From Rubrobacter sp. (GTDB lineage Bacteria > Actinomycetota > Rubrobacteria > Rubrobacterales > Rubrobacteraceae), in the NCBI GenBank assembly GCA_019247245.1, contig JAFAPF010000192.1:1-8993 (forward strand): a DNA stretch of 8,993 bases, written 5' to 3'. Of this stretch, positions 1 through 6,836 are shown piece by piece. How positions within the stretch are numbered: position 1 is the stretch's first letter; every line of letters begins with the position of its first letter. A program made the position numbers and the translations under genes. The notes below the pieces were generated by a model, which saw only the letters and a list, made by a program, of their open reading frames with translations, was not told the origin of the DNA and made no database searches.

Positions 1-102
1 AGACGGTACGCGGCAGTAATATGGGGGCTCCTTCTTCATCGCGAAAACAAAGGTTAAGCTCTATACTGGACAGCTCTTGGAGCTACCGGTAGCAGACACC
101 CC

Positions 103-128
103 GGTGGATTCAACCGGTGAGCGCAACA
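103..128 (+). repeat. IS30 terminal inverted repeat, 3' side of transposase
   Basis: This 26-bp end pairs with 1316-1341. The first 16 bases (GGTGGATTCAACCGGT) are identical to the reverse complement of the other end, then GAGCGCAACA faces CGGTGCAACA. The transposase stop codon (110-112) lies inside it. Confidence 0.8.
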
Positions 129-1281
129 GTAGATGCCAGTGTATCAGCCGGGGTGCGGTAGGCGAGAGTCTTGCGGGGTCGACTGTTGAGTTTTAGCGCG
201 ATCAGATCGAGATCGTACTGGCTGTGTGGCCAGAGGTCTGTCCCTTTGGGCAAGTACTGGCGCAGCAGCCTGTTGGTGTTCTCGCTCGTCCCCCGCTGCC
301 AGGGACTCTTGGGGTCGCAGAAGTAGACCTTCACATCGGTGGCGATGGTGAACTTCTTGTGATCGGCCATCTCTGTGCCTTGGTCCCAGGTCAAGGTGTC
401 CATCATGACCTTGGGTAGCCGTAGGATCTGTTTACTCAAAGTCCCCACGACGCTTTCGGTGTCTTTACCTCTCACTCGCACCAGCATCACAAACCGGGAG
501 CTGCGTTTGACCAGGGTGGCGATGTAGGTGTTACGTGCGCCGGCGATCAGGTCCCCTTCCCAATGTCCGGGCACCGCACGGTTTCTTTGGCCTCTGCTGG
601 ACGCTTACTACACATCGAGACGGCGTCTTTGATCTGCCCACGCTGCTGGCCTGAAGTGGAGGCGCACCGGGCTTTTCGCATCGTCCGTCCGGAGCGCAGA
701 TGGGTAAGGAGTTCCCTTTTCAACGCGCCTTTGGTCTGGACGAACAAGGTACGGTAGATGGTCTCGTGCGACACGTGCATACCCCACCATCAGGATAGCG
801 TCTTACAAGCCAACCAGATATCTGCTGCGGTGACCAGTCCTCCTTTAGTTTCTTTGCCACCACATCGCGCAAGCGATCGTTTTCAGCGAGCAGGCATCCT
901 TAGGACGTCGTGCTCAATTCCAGGCCCGCTCGTCGGCCTTCAGAGCCCGGTAATTTTACGCCCGCTGTTACGGCCCACCTCCCGGCTTACGGTCTCGAGG
1001 CAGACCGTCCCAACCGGAGTGCGATAGCACGCATCGAATCTCCGGCCGCAAGCCCCCAGGAGATCTCCTCCCGCTCTGCTAGAGTGAGCGCCCAACCTTG
1101 GTCTGCGTCGCTGAGGTTGAGCGATCCCACCGGTAGCTTTGAGTACCCCGTGAATAGAGCCGGGAGGCTTCTCTAGCGCCCGGGCGATGTCACTAATGGA
1201 CCCCCCAGCCCTCCACCTCTCCCACAGCTCCTTCTTACGCACCGCCGACAACCTTGGACGGCCCAGATTAGCCAAACCCAT
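110..1281 (-). pseudogene. IS30-family transposase, broken by several frameshifts and a stop
   Basis: This would encode a DDE transposase of about 390 residues that cuts and joins IS30 ends. Read from 1281 downward, the frames spell an N-terminal helix-turn-helix region (MGLANLGRPRL..., SISDIARALEKPPGSIHGVL), a second HTH (ALTLAEREEIS..., then TVSREVGRN), a middle part (WSPQQISGWL, then HVSHETIYRTLFVQ) and the catalytic core. The core at 110-574 is uninterrupted: GHWEGD gives the first Asp, TWDQGTEM the second, and SPWQRGTSENTNRLLRQYLPKG contains the Glu. Frame changes are needed near 1092, 995, 954, 889, 781 and 578, and a TGA lies in frame at 914-916. This many lesions rules out programmed frameshifting. 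The ATG at 1281 is chosen because homology begins there. The length without lesions would be normal for the family. Confidence 0.88.
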
Positions 1282-1315
1282 ACCTCCGGTCCGAACAACA
1301 CTGAAAACACTACCG

Positions 1316-1341
1316 TGTTGCACCGACCGGTTGAATCCACC
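1316..1341 (-). repeat. IS30 terminal inverted repeat, 5' side of transposase
   Basis: This is the partner of 103-128, lying 35 bp upstream of the transposase ATG at 1281. The identical 16-bp core plus a conserved CAACA block define the outer edge of the element. Beyond it, from 1342, the sequence stops matching the left flank except for a short C run. Confidence 0.8.
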
Positions 1342-1658
1342 CCCTGCTTCATTGGGAATTCCTTCAAGCAATTGGCGTCAGGTATCATGGATACTGGTCC
1401 ATCTGAGAACGCGCCGGCCACCATGAGTGTGCCCGGTGGGTTCGAGGCAGGTGGCGGTGTCGACGGTGAACGCTCGGGTGTGGGCGTGGGAAAAGATAAG
1501 GATAGCCTTGGTCTATATTGCTGAGATCGGGTCGTAGTATTCGCCGATGTTGATCCGGCACTTTTCTGGGTCTCAAGGCTCCTCAGAGGCGTCACGCGAC
1601 GCATGGGGTCTCATTCTAGACTTACTGAACGGGGAACCTCCCATTCAGGCCCACGTCT
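1342..1658. other. Non-coding or decayed stretch, no recognisable gene
   Basis: No intact gene is visible in these 317 bases. Minus-strand reading gives short open pieces with coding-like composition, for example KCRINIGEYYDPISAI followed at once by a stop, and FSHAHTRAFTVDTATCLEPT, also ending in a stop near 1388. They could be remains of a gene older than the IS insertion, but I recognise no family. Joining the bases before 103 to those after 1344 does not restore a long open frame either. An imperfect hairpin sits at 1625-1648. Confidence 0.5.
1625..1648 (-). terminator. Possible hairpin terminator after the decayed gene at 1659-2082
   Basis: CTGAA pairs with TTCAG and GGG with CCC around a short loop, giving an 8-bp stem with one mismatch. 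It lies 10 bases beyond the stop codon of the minus-strand pseudogene. In that direction it is followed by TAAGTCT rather than a clean T run, so it would be a weak intrinsic terminator at best. Confidence 0.3.
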
Positions 1659-2082
1659 TCAAGCCCGAGAACCTAAGACAGCCGAGCGCTCGTAAAGGCG
1701 TGCGCGAAGCTCCGGGATAGCTGCCGCTTCCAGATACATCTCTGAGGCTGACAAGGGGATACGCTCGGCTGTCTCAGCCAAGTTGAGGAGGATACGTTTA
1801 ATCAGCTCAGCGTAATTTCGCACGCTATGATATACGCTGTGCCGAGCATGAGGTGCCCGGCGGTGGGAATCTCTTCTTTAAGGATAAAGATGGGGACGTC
1901 GTAGACCTCTTCGTCTGAGAGCATAAAGTGGTCTCTGAGTAGATCATCTAGCCTACTATCTGGTGCGCCTCTGCGTTGTAGAGGCCATTATCCCCCGATC
2001 ACGACAAGCTGGTTGACCCCGCACTTCTCCTGGACTAAGACTTCTACTATAAAGGTCGAACCGGCACAGCGCCCTCCGACAT
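1659..2082 (-). pseudogene. Unrecognised gene, decayed by frameshifts
   Basis: Minus-strand sequence from an ATG at 2082 to a TGA at 1659 would encode about 140 residues if repaired. Successive frames read STFIVEVLVQEKCGVNQLVV and IGDNGLYNAEAHQIV, then RLDDLLRDHFMLSDEEVYDV and PIFILKEEIPTAGHLMLGTA, then AELIKRILLNLAETAERIPL, ending in LEAAAIPELRARLYERSAVL plus a few residues. The pieces abut with small overlaps near 2050, 1990, 1955 and 1835, as expected of an ordinary gene that has lost single bases. Composition suggests a soluble alpha/beta protein with a helical C-terminus. I do not recognise the family. The start is uncertain, because the first ~10 codons run into a stop before the first frame change. 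It lies next to the dead IS30 copy and shares its style of damage. Confidence 0.5.
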
Positions 2083-2106
2083 GTGATCTAGGTCAAACGA
2101 GTAGTG

Positions 2107-2112
2107 TACAAT
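2107..2112 (+). promoter_or_regulatory. -10-like TACAAT box six bases before an ATG
   Basis: TACAAT is followed by exactly six bases and then the ATG at 2119, so transcription would start at or next to the initiator codon. No purine-rich Shine-Dalgarno sequence precedes this ATG. No convincing -35 box is visible 16-18 bases upstream. The geometry equals that before the MarR gene at 5507. Confidence 0.4.
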
Positions 2113-2118
2113 TCGCTC

Positions 2119-2382
2119 ATGGCCGTGTTTCGCTACGAACGGGAGCACTACGGGGAAGGAGAGTACGTTCGTCGGAAGGACGCAGCGCCCGCAAACGGGC
2201 TAGATCCTGTGGTGAGGATCGTCGAGGATCTGGGGACGATCGAGATACCGTGCGGCAAAGTAGACTGTCGAGCGAACTGCCTGGAGTATCTGGTTCAATC
2301 CGTCCGTACCCGCAAGAGTTACGCGCTCGCTAGCTGTAAGATCACACCACTCGTTAACCTCAATTTAGAGGCTCAATTTTAG
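2119..2382 (+). CDS. Hypothetical protein, 87 residues, unknown function
   Basis: This small soluble protein is of no family I recognise. It begins MAVFRYEREHYGEGEYVRRK, is rich in charged residues and has no signal peptide or membrane helix. A Cys pair (KVDCRANCLEYL) lies near residues 55-59, and a third Cys sits near the C-terminus (ASCKITPLV). The open frame also allows a GTG five codons earlier (2104), but the ATG at 2119 lies six bases after TACAAT, which favours a leaderless start there. It is divergent from the decayed gene ending its 5' side at 2082 and converges on the membrane protein at 2519-3106. Its terminal codons include a CCTC/GAGG hairpin (2358-2371). It may be a real small gene or a truncated remnant in a decaying region. 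Confidence 0.4.
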   Translation: MAVFRYEREHYGEGEYVRRKDAAPANGLDPVVRIVEDLGTIEIPCGKVDCRANCLEYLVQSVRTRKSYALASCKITPLVNLNLEAQF

Positions 2383-2518
2383 GTCGTCATCTATGAGCTT
2401 TTATTTGGATAATGCCATTCTGGTGTAAAACTGAGGCTTGGCCGTAGCAGATGAGGCGTTTTTCGACTAACGAGCGCTGCTCTAACCCTTTTTCTGACTC
2501 CTAACAGCTGACCACTAT

Positions 2519-3106
2519 TCAAAAGTCATCCTCGATAAATCTGCTGTGCTGGGAGGGGTTCTTCGGGGTACGACGGGAGGCATAGATACGGTACAAGAAG
2601 TCGCCGCCTAAGGGAGCGAGGAAGAGGCCGGCGAGCATAGCAGGGAGGAGATCACGAGCCAAAGCCCAAGCGACGAGGAGAGGGTACCCTGGCGGGAAGT
2701 TAGAGCTACGGATGAGCCTCAAAGGGTCGAGTACGCCCCCGGAGGGCAGTACACCGAAAAAGTAGGCGCCCAGCATAAAGAGGCCAGAGATCAAGCCTAT
2801 TAGTATCGCGAACCACAAGCTCAAGATGAGCGAACGCCAGAGGTCCGAGCTAGGTGCTACGCGAAACCCTCCCGCTTCTACTTCCGACCCCTTCAACCGG
2901 ACCAGGAAGGCTCCAAAGAGCGGTCCTCCGACGGCACCGGCGAGCAGCCCCGAGGCCAGGTACACGCTCGTAAGCACGGTGAGGTTCCCCTCGGTGCTCG
3001 ACCCCCCCGCAAACAAGAATAGCAAGACAGGGGTTGGAAAAAGGGACTTTACAAGTGTGAAGCCGAAACCGTAGACGACCCCGAACCCCAAAAGTTTAGC
3101 GTACAA
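2519..3106 (-). CDS. Putative integral membrane protein, 195 residues, unknown function
   Basis: Hydrophobic segments lie at about residues 3-20 (with a second hydrophobic patch at 25-34), 44-70, 92-120 and 142-166, so four or five membrane helices are likely. Glycine-rich runs (GLLAGAVGGPLFGAFLV, GLISGLFMLGAYFFG) suggest tight helix packing. The C-terminal tail is basic then acidic (YASRRTPKNP...FIEDDF) and probably cytoplasmic. The start is TTG at 3106: AAGGAG (3114-3119) stands seven bases upstream, and no better in-frame ATG or GTG precedes the first helix. I recognise no family and no catalytic motif. It is on the same strand as the dehydrogenase gene but 181 bases downstream of it, so co-transcription is possible but not shown. 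Confidence 0.7.
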   Translation of the reverse strand: MYAKLLGFGVVYGFGFTLVKSLFPTPVLLFLFAGGSSTEGNLTVLTSVYLASGLLAGAVGGPLFGAFLVRLKGSEVEAGGFRVAPSSDLWRSLILSLWFAILIGLISGLFMLGAYFFGVLPSGGVLDPLRLIRSSNFPPGYPLLVAWALARDLLPAMLAGLFLAPLGGDFLYRIYASRRTPKNPSQHSRFIEDDF

Positions 3107-3113
3107 TGAGGTT

Positions 3114-3119
3114 CTCCTT
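3114..3119 (-). promoter_or_regulatory. Ribosome-binding site deciding a TTG start
   Basis: AAGGAG on the minus strand stands seven bases upstream of the TTG at 3106. It is one of the few good Shine-Dalgarno sequences in the window and is the main reason for accepting the non-ATG start of the membrane protein. Confidence 0.65.
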
Positions 3120-3287
3120 ACTGCTGGCGTTCAAACGTGCATCATCGCTCCATGAGGTTAACCGGGCGCTACCTATACGTCAGCAAAAGCTTTCACTAAT
3201 CTCTTTAGGGCTATACACCTTGTCGATGCTCTACACAGTACTGTCGATTCAGTGCTTCCATATGGGGAAAGCTCCTATACGTACTCG

Positions 3288-4793
3288 CTACTGTATGCCG
3301 ACGTCAAAGCGGGGAGCCTCCGCAGGAAGGTTGATTGCGACGTACTTGGTCTCCAGATACTCCTCGATGCCTTCGTAGCCACCCTCACGACCGAAGCCAG
3401 ACTGCTTTACCCCACCAAAAGGCGCGGCAGCGTTCGAAACCATACCCTGGTTGAGGCCGACCATACCTACCTCTAGCCCTTCGACCACGCGGAGCGCGCG
3501 ACTAAGGTTGCTCGTGTAGACGTAGGCAACAAGGCCATACTCCGTATCGTTGGCCGCGGCGATCGCCTCCTCCTCGGAGCCGAAAGAGAAGACCGGAGCC
3601 ACAGGACCGAAGATCTCCTCATAGCGCAGGTCTGCCTCTTTGGGCACGTCGTTGAGTACGGTGGGTCGGTAGAAGTAGCCGTGTCCATCGATCTTCTCGG
3701 CGCCGACCAGCGCTGTTGCGCCCTTATCAAGTGCATCGTCAACGAGTTCCGAGACCTTACTACGCTGATCTTCATCGATGAGCGGTCCAACTTCGGCACC
3801 CTCTTCCGTGCCGCGCGCGACCTTCATGGAACCCATCTGCTCCGCGAGCTTCTCCGCGAACTCGTCTGCCACGGAGCCTGCGACGTGGAAGCGGTTAGCC
3901 GCCGTGCAAGCCTCACCGACATTGCGCATCTTGGCCACCATCGCTCCGGCGACGGCATCGTCGATATCCGCATCTTCGAAGATGAGGAATGGCGCGTTGC
4001 CGCCGAGCTCCATCGACACCCGGAGCAACCTTTCCGAGGCCTGTTCCATGAGTTGGCGCCCGATGGGTGTCGAACCGGTGAAGGTTAGCTTCCGCAGGCG
4101 TGGGTCGGAGATTATAGGAGGGATGACGTCGCTCGACGATGAGCTTACAACTACGTTCAGCACCCCGGCGGGGAGACCAGCCTCTTCAAGGATCTGTGCC
4201 AGCGCCAGCATCGATAAAGGCGTCTGCTTCGCCGGCTTCATGACCATCGTGCAGCCCGCGGCGACGGCAGGTCCGATCTTACGCGTGCCCATCGCCATGG
4301 GAAAGTTCCAGGGCGTGATCATGAGGCAGGGCCCAACGGGCTGCTTCATGGTCAGTATCCTCTGATTACCGTCCGGTGATACGGAGTAGCTACCGTCGAT
4401 ACGCACGGCCTGCTCGGAGTACCAGCGGAAAAATTCTGAAGCGTAGGTAATCTCCGCCTGCGAGTCGGCGATCGGCTTGCCCATCTCGAGCGTCATGAGA
4501 AGGGCAAGATCGTCCATCCGATCCATGATTATCTCGAAGGCACTGCGCAAGATCTCCCCACGTTGGCGTGGCGGGTACTTAGCCCAATCCGCCTGAGCCT
4601 CGCCGGCCGCCTCGAGCGCCGCGAGGGCGTCGTCGGGCTGCGCATCGGCCACCTCACAAAGGCTCTCGCCGGTCGAGGGATCCTCCACCGCGAGCGTGCC
4701 GCCCTCCGTGGCGTCGCGCCACTCACCACCGATAAAAAGCTGCTTGTTGACGTCGTCGATGACTCTCTGTTCTTCAGATGTCTGCGTGCTCAT
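3288..4793 (-). CDS. NAD(P)-dependent aldehyde dehydrogenase, succinate-semialdehyde type
   Basis: This 501-residue cytoplasmic enzyme oxidises an aldehyde to the acid with NAD(P)+. Its closest feel is GabD-like succinate-semialdehyde dehydrogenase, the last step of GABA breakdown. Visible motifs: oxyanion Asn163 in TPWNFP, cofactor Lys186 in MKPAKQTP, the Rossmann FTGST loop at 238-242, general base Glu262 in MELGGNAP, catalytic Cys296 in NVGEACTAANRF, and Glu393 in EEIFGP. The KPAxQTP form resembles GabD proteins, but the usual Ser is Lys here, so NADP versus NAD preference is open. Full family length. The ATG at 4793 is preceded by AAGGA at 11 bases, a long but acceptable spacing. A TATAAT box on the same strand (4908-4913) would give a leader of about 108 nt. 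The MarR-type regulator gene lies 276 bases upstream in the same direction. The substrate is inferred from overall resemblance; other aldehydes are possible. Confidence 0.9.
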   Translation of the reverse strand: MSTQTSEEQRVIDDVNKQLFIGGEWRDATEGGTLAVEDPSTGESLCEVADAQPDDALAALEAAGEAQADWAKYPPRQRGEILRSAFEIIMDRMDDLALLMTLEMGKPIADSQAEITYASEFFRWYSEQAVRIDGSYSVSPDGNQRILTMKQPVGPCLMITPWNFPMAMGTRKIGPAVAAGCTMVMKPAKQTPLSMLALAQILEEAGLPAGVLNVVVSSSSSDVIPPIISDPRLRKLTFTGSTPIGRQLMEQASERLLRVSMELGGNAPFLIFEDADIDDAVAGAMVAKMRNVGEACTAANRFHVAGSVADEFAEKLAEQMGSMKVARGTEEGAEVGPLIDEDQRSKVSELVDDALDKGATALVGAEKIDGHGYFYRPTVLNDVPKEADLRYEEIFGPVAPVFSFGSEEEAIAAANDTEYGLVAYVYTSNLSRALRVVEGLEVGMVGLNQGMVSNAAAPFGGVKQSGFGREGGYEGIEEYLETKYVAINLPAEAPRFDVGIQ

Positions 4794-4907
4794 TACGTTA
4801 TCGTTCCTTTCCGTATTCCCCCAGCTACTGTAACCTATCGTCGCTTGGTCTATGGCCGCAGCTATAACGTTCCCTTTCTACTGCTCCTCTCCCTATTAAC
4901 ACCGCGC

Positions 4908-4934
4908 ATTATACCCGCCAATTTTTGAGATCAA
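4908..4934 (-). promoter_or_regulatory. Candidate promoter of the aldehyde dehydrogenase gene
   Basis: A perfect TATAAT (4908-4913) on the minus strand is preceded by TTGATC (4929-4934) at a short 15-base spacer. A transcript from here would carry about 108 nt before the ATG at 4793. That leader contains two similar words, AAAGGGAACGTTATA and GAAAGGAACGATAACG, about 70 bases apart. I see no known riboswitch fold in it. Confidence 0.45.
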
Positions 4935-4963
4935 TCACCACAGAGTACGCCTACAGTCAAAGA

Positions 4964-4976
4964 CTCCTTCGAGGAG
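4964..4976 (-). terminator. Weak hairpin downstream of the MarR gene
   Basis: CTCCT pairs perfectly with AGGAG around a three-base loop. On the minus strand it is followed by TCTTTGAC. It lies about 95 bases after the regulator stop codon and before the dehydrogenase promoter candidate, where a terminator separating the two genes would be expected. The short stem and interrupted T run keep confidence low. Confidence 0.3.
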
Positions 4977-5069
4977 GCTGAGCTTTTGGATCCGTTCGAT
5001 AGCTGTGGATCTCTTCGTTGGCTGGAGCACAAGGAAGCGTGTAGGTTCAGAACGGTTTTGCTGCCAGCC

Positions 5070-5507
5070 CTACCGATTCTTTTGGGCCGCCTCCAGGAGC
5101 AGGCGTAGAGCCTTGTGGACGGTGGCCAAGTCTTCGGAGGTAAGAGTTTCGAGGAGAGGACCCGAGAGCACCCGCCAGGATGTCATCAGACGCTCGATGA
5201 GACGTACCCCTCTACGTGTGGTCCGGACTAGCACTACCCTCCGATCCTGGGGCTCGGCAAGGCGCTCCACGAGGCTTCGATCTACCAACCGATCTACCAG
5301 AACCGTCGCGTTAGAGAACGAGCCGCCTAATCTGCGCGCAAGTTCGCGCATTCGGATGTTCTCATCTCCGGAGATTAAGAGCAGCGCCTTGAGCTGCGGC
5401 GTAGACATATTCAACTCTAGCCAAGGATCAGGGTTCCAGGTCGAGCGTTGGCGGATAAGCTCATCCTGCAATCTCAGAATGTCTTCAATCTCTTCTTCCT
5501 GATCCAT
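5070..5507 (-). CDS. MarR-family transcriptional regulator
   Basis: This 145-residue protein has MarR length and layout: an N-terminal dimer helix (1-25), winged helix-turn-helix at about 35-100, and C-terminal dimer helices to 143. MRELARRLGGSFSNATVLVD (53-72) is the HTH, with recognition helix about 64-76. The wing carries the family's DRR signature in EPQDRRVVLVRTTRRG (85-100). MarR dimers bind palindromic operators and usually release DNA on binding small aromatic or oxidant ligands; the ligand here is unknown. The ATG at 5507 has no Shine-Dalgarno sequence but stands six bases after TAATAT (5514-5519), indicating a leaderless transcript. It is divergent from queG (120 bases between starts) and upstream of the aldehyde dehydrogenase on the same strand. 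Self-regulation and control of the dehydrogenase are plausible but inferred from position only. Confidence 0.9.
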   Translation of the reverse strand: MDQEEEIEDILRLQDELIRQRSTWNPDPWLELNMSTPQLKALLLISGDENIRMRELARRLGGSFSNATVLVDRLVDRSLVERLAEPQDRRVVLVRTTRRGVRLIERLMTSWRVLSGPLLETLTSEDLATVHKALRLLLEAAQKNR

Positions 5508-5513
5508 GCCAGA

Positions 5514-5536
5514 ATATTACTCTTTTGTCGAACTTT
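5514..5536 (-). promoter_or_regulatory. -10 box for a leaderless MarR transcript
   Basis: TAATAT (5514-5519) is followed by TCTGGC and then the ATG at 5507, which puts the expected transcription start on the initiator A. Seventeen bases upstream of the hexamer lies ATGACG, a four-of-six match to TTGACA. No ribosome-binding site is present. Confidence 0.45.
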
Positions 5537-5565
5537 CGTCATGGCCATATTTATTCGAAACGTCC

Positions 5566-5576
5566 AACACAGTGTT
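5566..5576. promoter_or_regulatory. 11-bp perfect palindrome in the marR-queG divergent gap
   Basis: AACACAGTGTT is a perfect inverted repeat (AACAC-A-GTGTT) midway between the divergent starts of the MarR gene (5507) and queG (5628). Its position would let a dimer bound here affect either promoter. It could be the regulator's own operator, but a palindrome of this size can also occur by chance. Confidence 0.25.
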
Positions 5577-5611
5577 ATTGTGTGCATCGACTGCATGCGA
5601 CCACAGGAGGG

Positions 5612-5617
5612 TACAAT
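5612..5617 (+). promoter_or_regulatory. -10-like TACAAT box close to the queG start
   Basis: TACAAT ends 10 bases before the ATG at 5628, implying a leader of only a few bases. TCGACT at 5587-5592 is a possible -35 with a rather long 19-base spacer. The AGGAGG at 5605-5610 is 17 bases from the ATG, too far for normal ribosome binding there, and would lie upstream of this promoter's transcript. Confidence 0.35.
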
Positions 5618-5627
5618 CGGCGAACCT

Positions 5628-6836
5628 ATGATTGTGAAACGAGAAGGCCAGAAAGCAAGAGGACCTCGCGAAGTCCGGCGCGTCTTGGAGGAGAAGGCGC
5701 GCGCAAAAGGTTTCGACCTTGTCGGCGTCACCAGCGCTAGGCCACTTGCGCAGGGCGCCATACGGTTAAAGGAATGGCAGGAGGCTGGGATGGCTGCCGA
5801 TATGATCTACATGGGCCGTCCTGTGGAGCTTCTCTCAGACCCGCGCCGTCTGCAGAAGAGCGCACGGAGCATAGTATCTTTGGGTGTGTCGTACTATCCG
5901 GGGGAGCATCCAGAGAACCCGGGTAGTGGGGGCCGGGTCGCCCGCTATGCTTGGGGCAAGGACTACCACACGGTCATAAGAAAGCGCCTGATCTCCTTAA
6001 GGGTGGAGCTTGAGAAGACTCTAGGATGCAGGATCAAAGCCCGCGCCTTCACGGACGCGGTACCTTTGTTAGAGCGATCAGCGGCTCAGCACGCGGGCTT
6101 GGGTTTCTTCGGGCGCAACTCATGTCTAATTAACGGCGAGATCGGCTCTTATTTCTTCATCGCGGATCTTATACTGGACCTTAAGGTGGAGACGGATGTA
6201 GAGGGCACGGGCACCTGCGGGAAGTGCACTCGCTGCATGACAGCCTGTCCGAGCGGAGCTATAAAAGCTCCCGGCGTTGTGGACTCCAGACTGTGTATCT
6301 CGTACCTGACCATCGAAAATAGAGGCAGAATCCCGCGTAAGCTACGCAAAGCTGTGGGCGACTGGGCGTTTGGCTGCGATATCTGCCAGGAGGTCTGCCC
6401 GTATAACAAGCGCAAGGCGACCGTGAGCCGCTGGCCCGAGTTTTCGGCTAACTCTGGCGCCGGACCGTACATTGAGATAATGGAGGTGCTCTACATCCGG
6501 ACCGACGAAGAGTTCAAGGAGCGCTTCGGTGATACACCCCTCACCCGACCTGGGCGGGCGGGGCTCTTGCGTAACTGTTGCGTGGTTGCCGGGAACGTGA
6601 AGCTAAAAGAAGCGGTACCGACGCTCATCAGCTGTTTACGTGATGATGCGTCTTCGCTCGTGCGAGGGCACGCGGCGTGGGCGCTCGGGAAGATCGGGGG
6701 CAATGTAGCCGAGATGGTGCTTCGAAAGGCGCTTGAAGAGGAGCCTGATGGGGAGTGCCGGGAGGAGATCGAGTACGCCCTGCGGAGTTCGCACGATGGA
6801 GGAGAAGAGGCTTTCAGGCACCTTTCGATGAGTTAG
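5628..6836 (+). CDS. queG: tRNA epoxyqueuosine(34) reductase QueG
   Basis: This cytoplasmic cobalamin and iron-sulfur enzyme reduces epoxyqueuosine to queuosine at the wobble position of tRNAs with GUN anticodons (Tyr, His, Asn, Asp), the last step of queuosine synthesis. The protein has 402 residues, normal for the long form. The cobalamin-binding reductase part covers about 15-190, with catalytic Asp143 in FTDAVPLLER and GFFGRNSCLI (159-168). Two [4Fe-4S] sites follow: C197, C200, C203 and C207 in CGKCTRCMTACP, then C223 and C250, C253, C257 in CDICQEVCPYN. A HEAT-like C-terminal part (about 310-385, with SLVRGHAAWALGKIG) probably grips the tRNA. The ATG at 5628 is preferred; the frame stays open further upstream, but that part overlaps the MarR gene antisense and does not resemble QueG. 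No other queuosine gene is in the window. It is followed 12 bases later by the J-domain gene. Confidence 0.95.
   Translation: MIVKREGQKARGPREVRRVLEEKARAKGFDLVGVTSARPLAQGAIRLKEWQEAGMAADMIYMGRPVELLSDPRRLQKSARSIVSLGVSYYPGEHPENPGSGGRVARYAWGKDYHTVIRKRLISLRVELEKTLGCRIKARAFTDAVPLLERSAAQHAGLGFFGRNSCLINGEIGSYFFIADLILDLKVETDVEGTGTCGKCTRCMTACPSGAIKAPGVVDSRLCISYLTIENRGRIPRKLRKAVGDWAFGCDICQEVCPYNKRKATVSRWPEFSANSGAGPYIEIMEVLYIRTDEEFKERFGDTPLTRPGRAGLLRNCCVVAGNVKLKEAVPTLISCLRDDASSLVRGHAAWALGKIGGNVAEMVLRKALEEEPDGECREEIEYALRSSHDGGEEAFRHLSMS

Larger units (their letters stand above)
103..1341 (-). mobile_element. IS30-family insertion sequence, complete at both ends but inactive
   Basis: The element is about 1,239 bp, bounded by imperfect 26-bp inverted repeats (103-128 and 1316-1341) sharing the core GGTGGATTCAACCGGT followed by a matching CAACA block. 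Its only gene is a minus-strand transposase starting at 1281 and ending inside the left repeat. Size, single-ORF layout and DDE sequence are those of IS30-family elements from high-GC Gram-positives. A 3-bp CCC flanks each end (100-102 and 1342-1344) and fits the 2-3 bp target duplication known for IS30, but it lies in C-rich sequence and is weak evidence. The transposase is multiply frameshifted, so the copy can move only if an intact relative supplies the enzyme. Confidence 0.85.

Noticed and set aside
578..1092. Programmed frameshifting or selenocysteine (TGA at 914) in the transposase
   Set aside because: IS30 transposases are made from one frame, and about six shifts plus a stop cannot all be recoded; decay is simpler.
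3100..3290. Repeated word CCTATACGT in the 3107-3287 gap as a regulatory repeat
   Set aside because: There are only two nine-base copies without symmetry or consistent position relative to a start; chance is likely.
3106..3476. Plus-strand ORFs between the membrane protein and the dehydrogenase
   Set aside because: They run into the dehydrogenase on the opposite strand and have no family resemblance; the gap is better read as leader and spacer.
3681..4365. Long plus-strand open frames antisense to the aldehyde dehydrogenase
   Set aside because: They are shadows of a strongly supported minus-strand gene with all catalytic motifs; their translations are Arg/Ser-rich and match no family.
4563..4928. 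Plus-strand frame of 121 residues crossing the dehydrogenase start
   Set aside because: Most of it is antisense to the dehydrogenase N-terminus and the rest covers its promoter region; no start signal supports it.
5448..5627. 60-residue N-terminal extension of QueG
   Set aside because: The extension overlaps the MarR gene antisense, its sequence does not resemble QueG, and the ATG at 5628 gives the normal family start.
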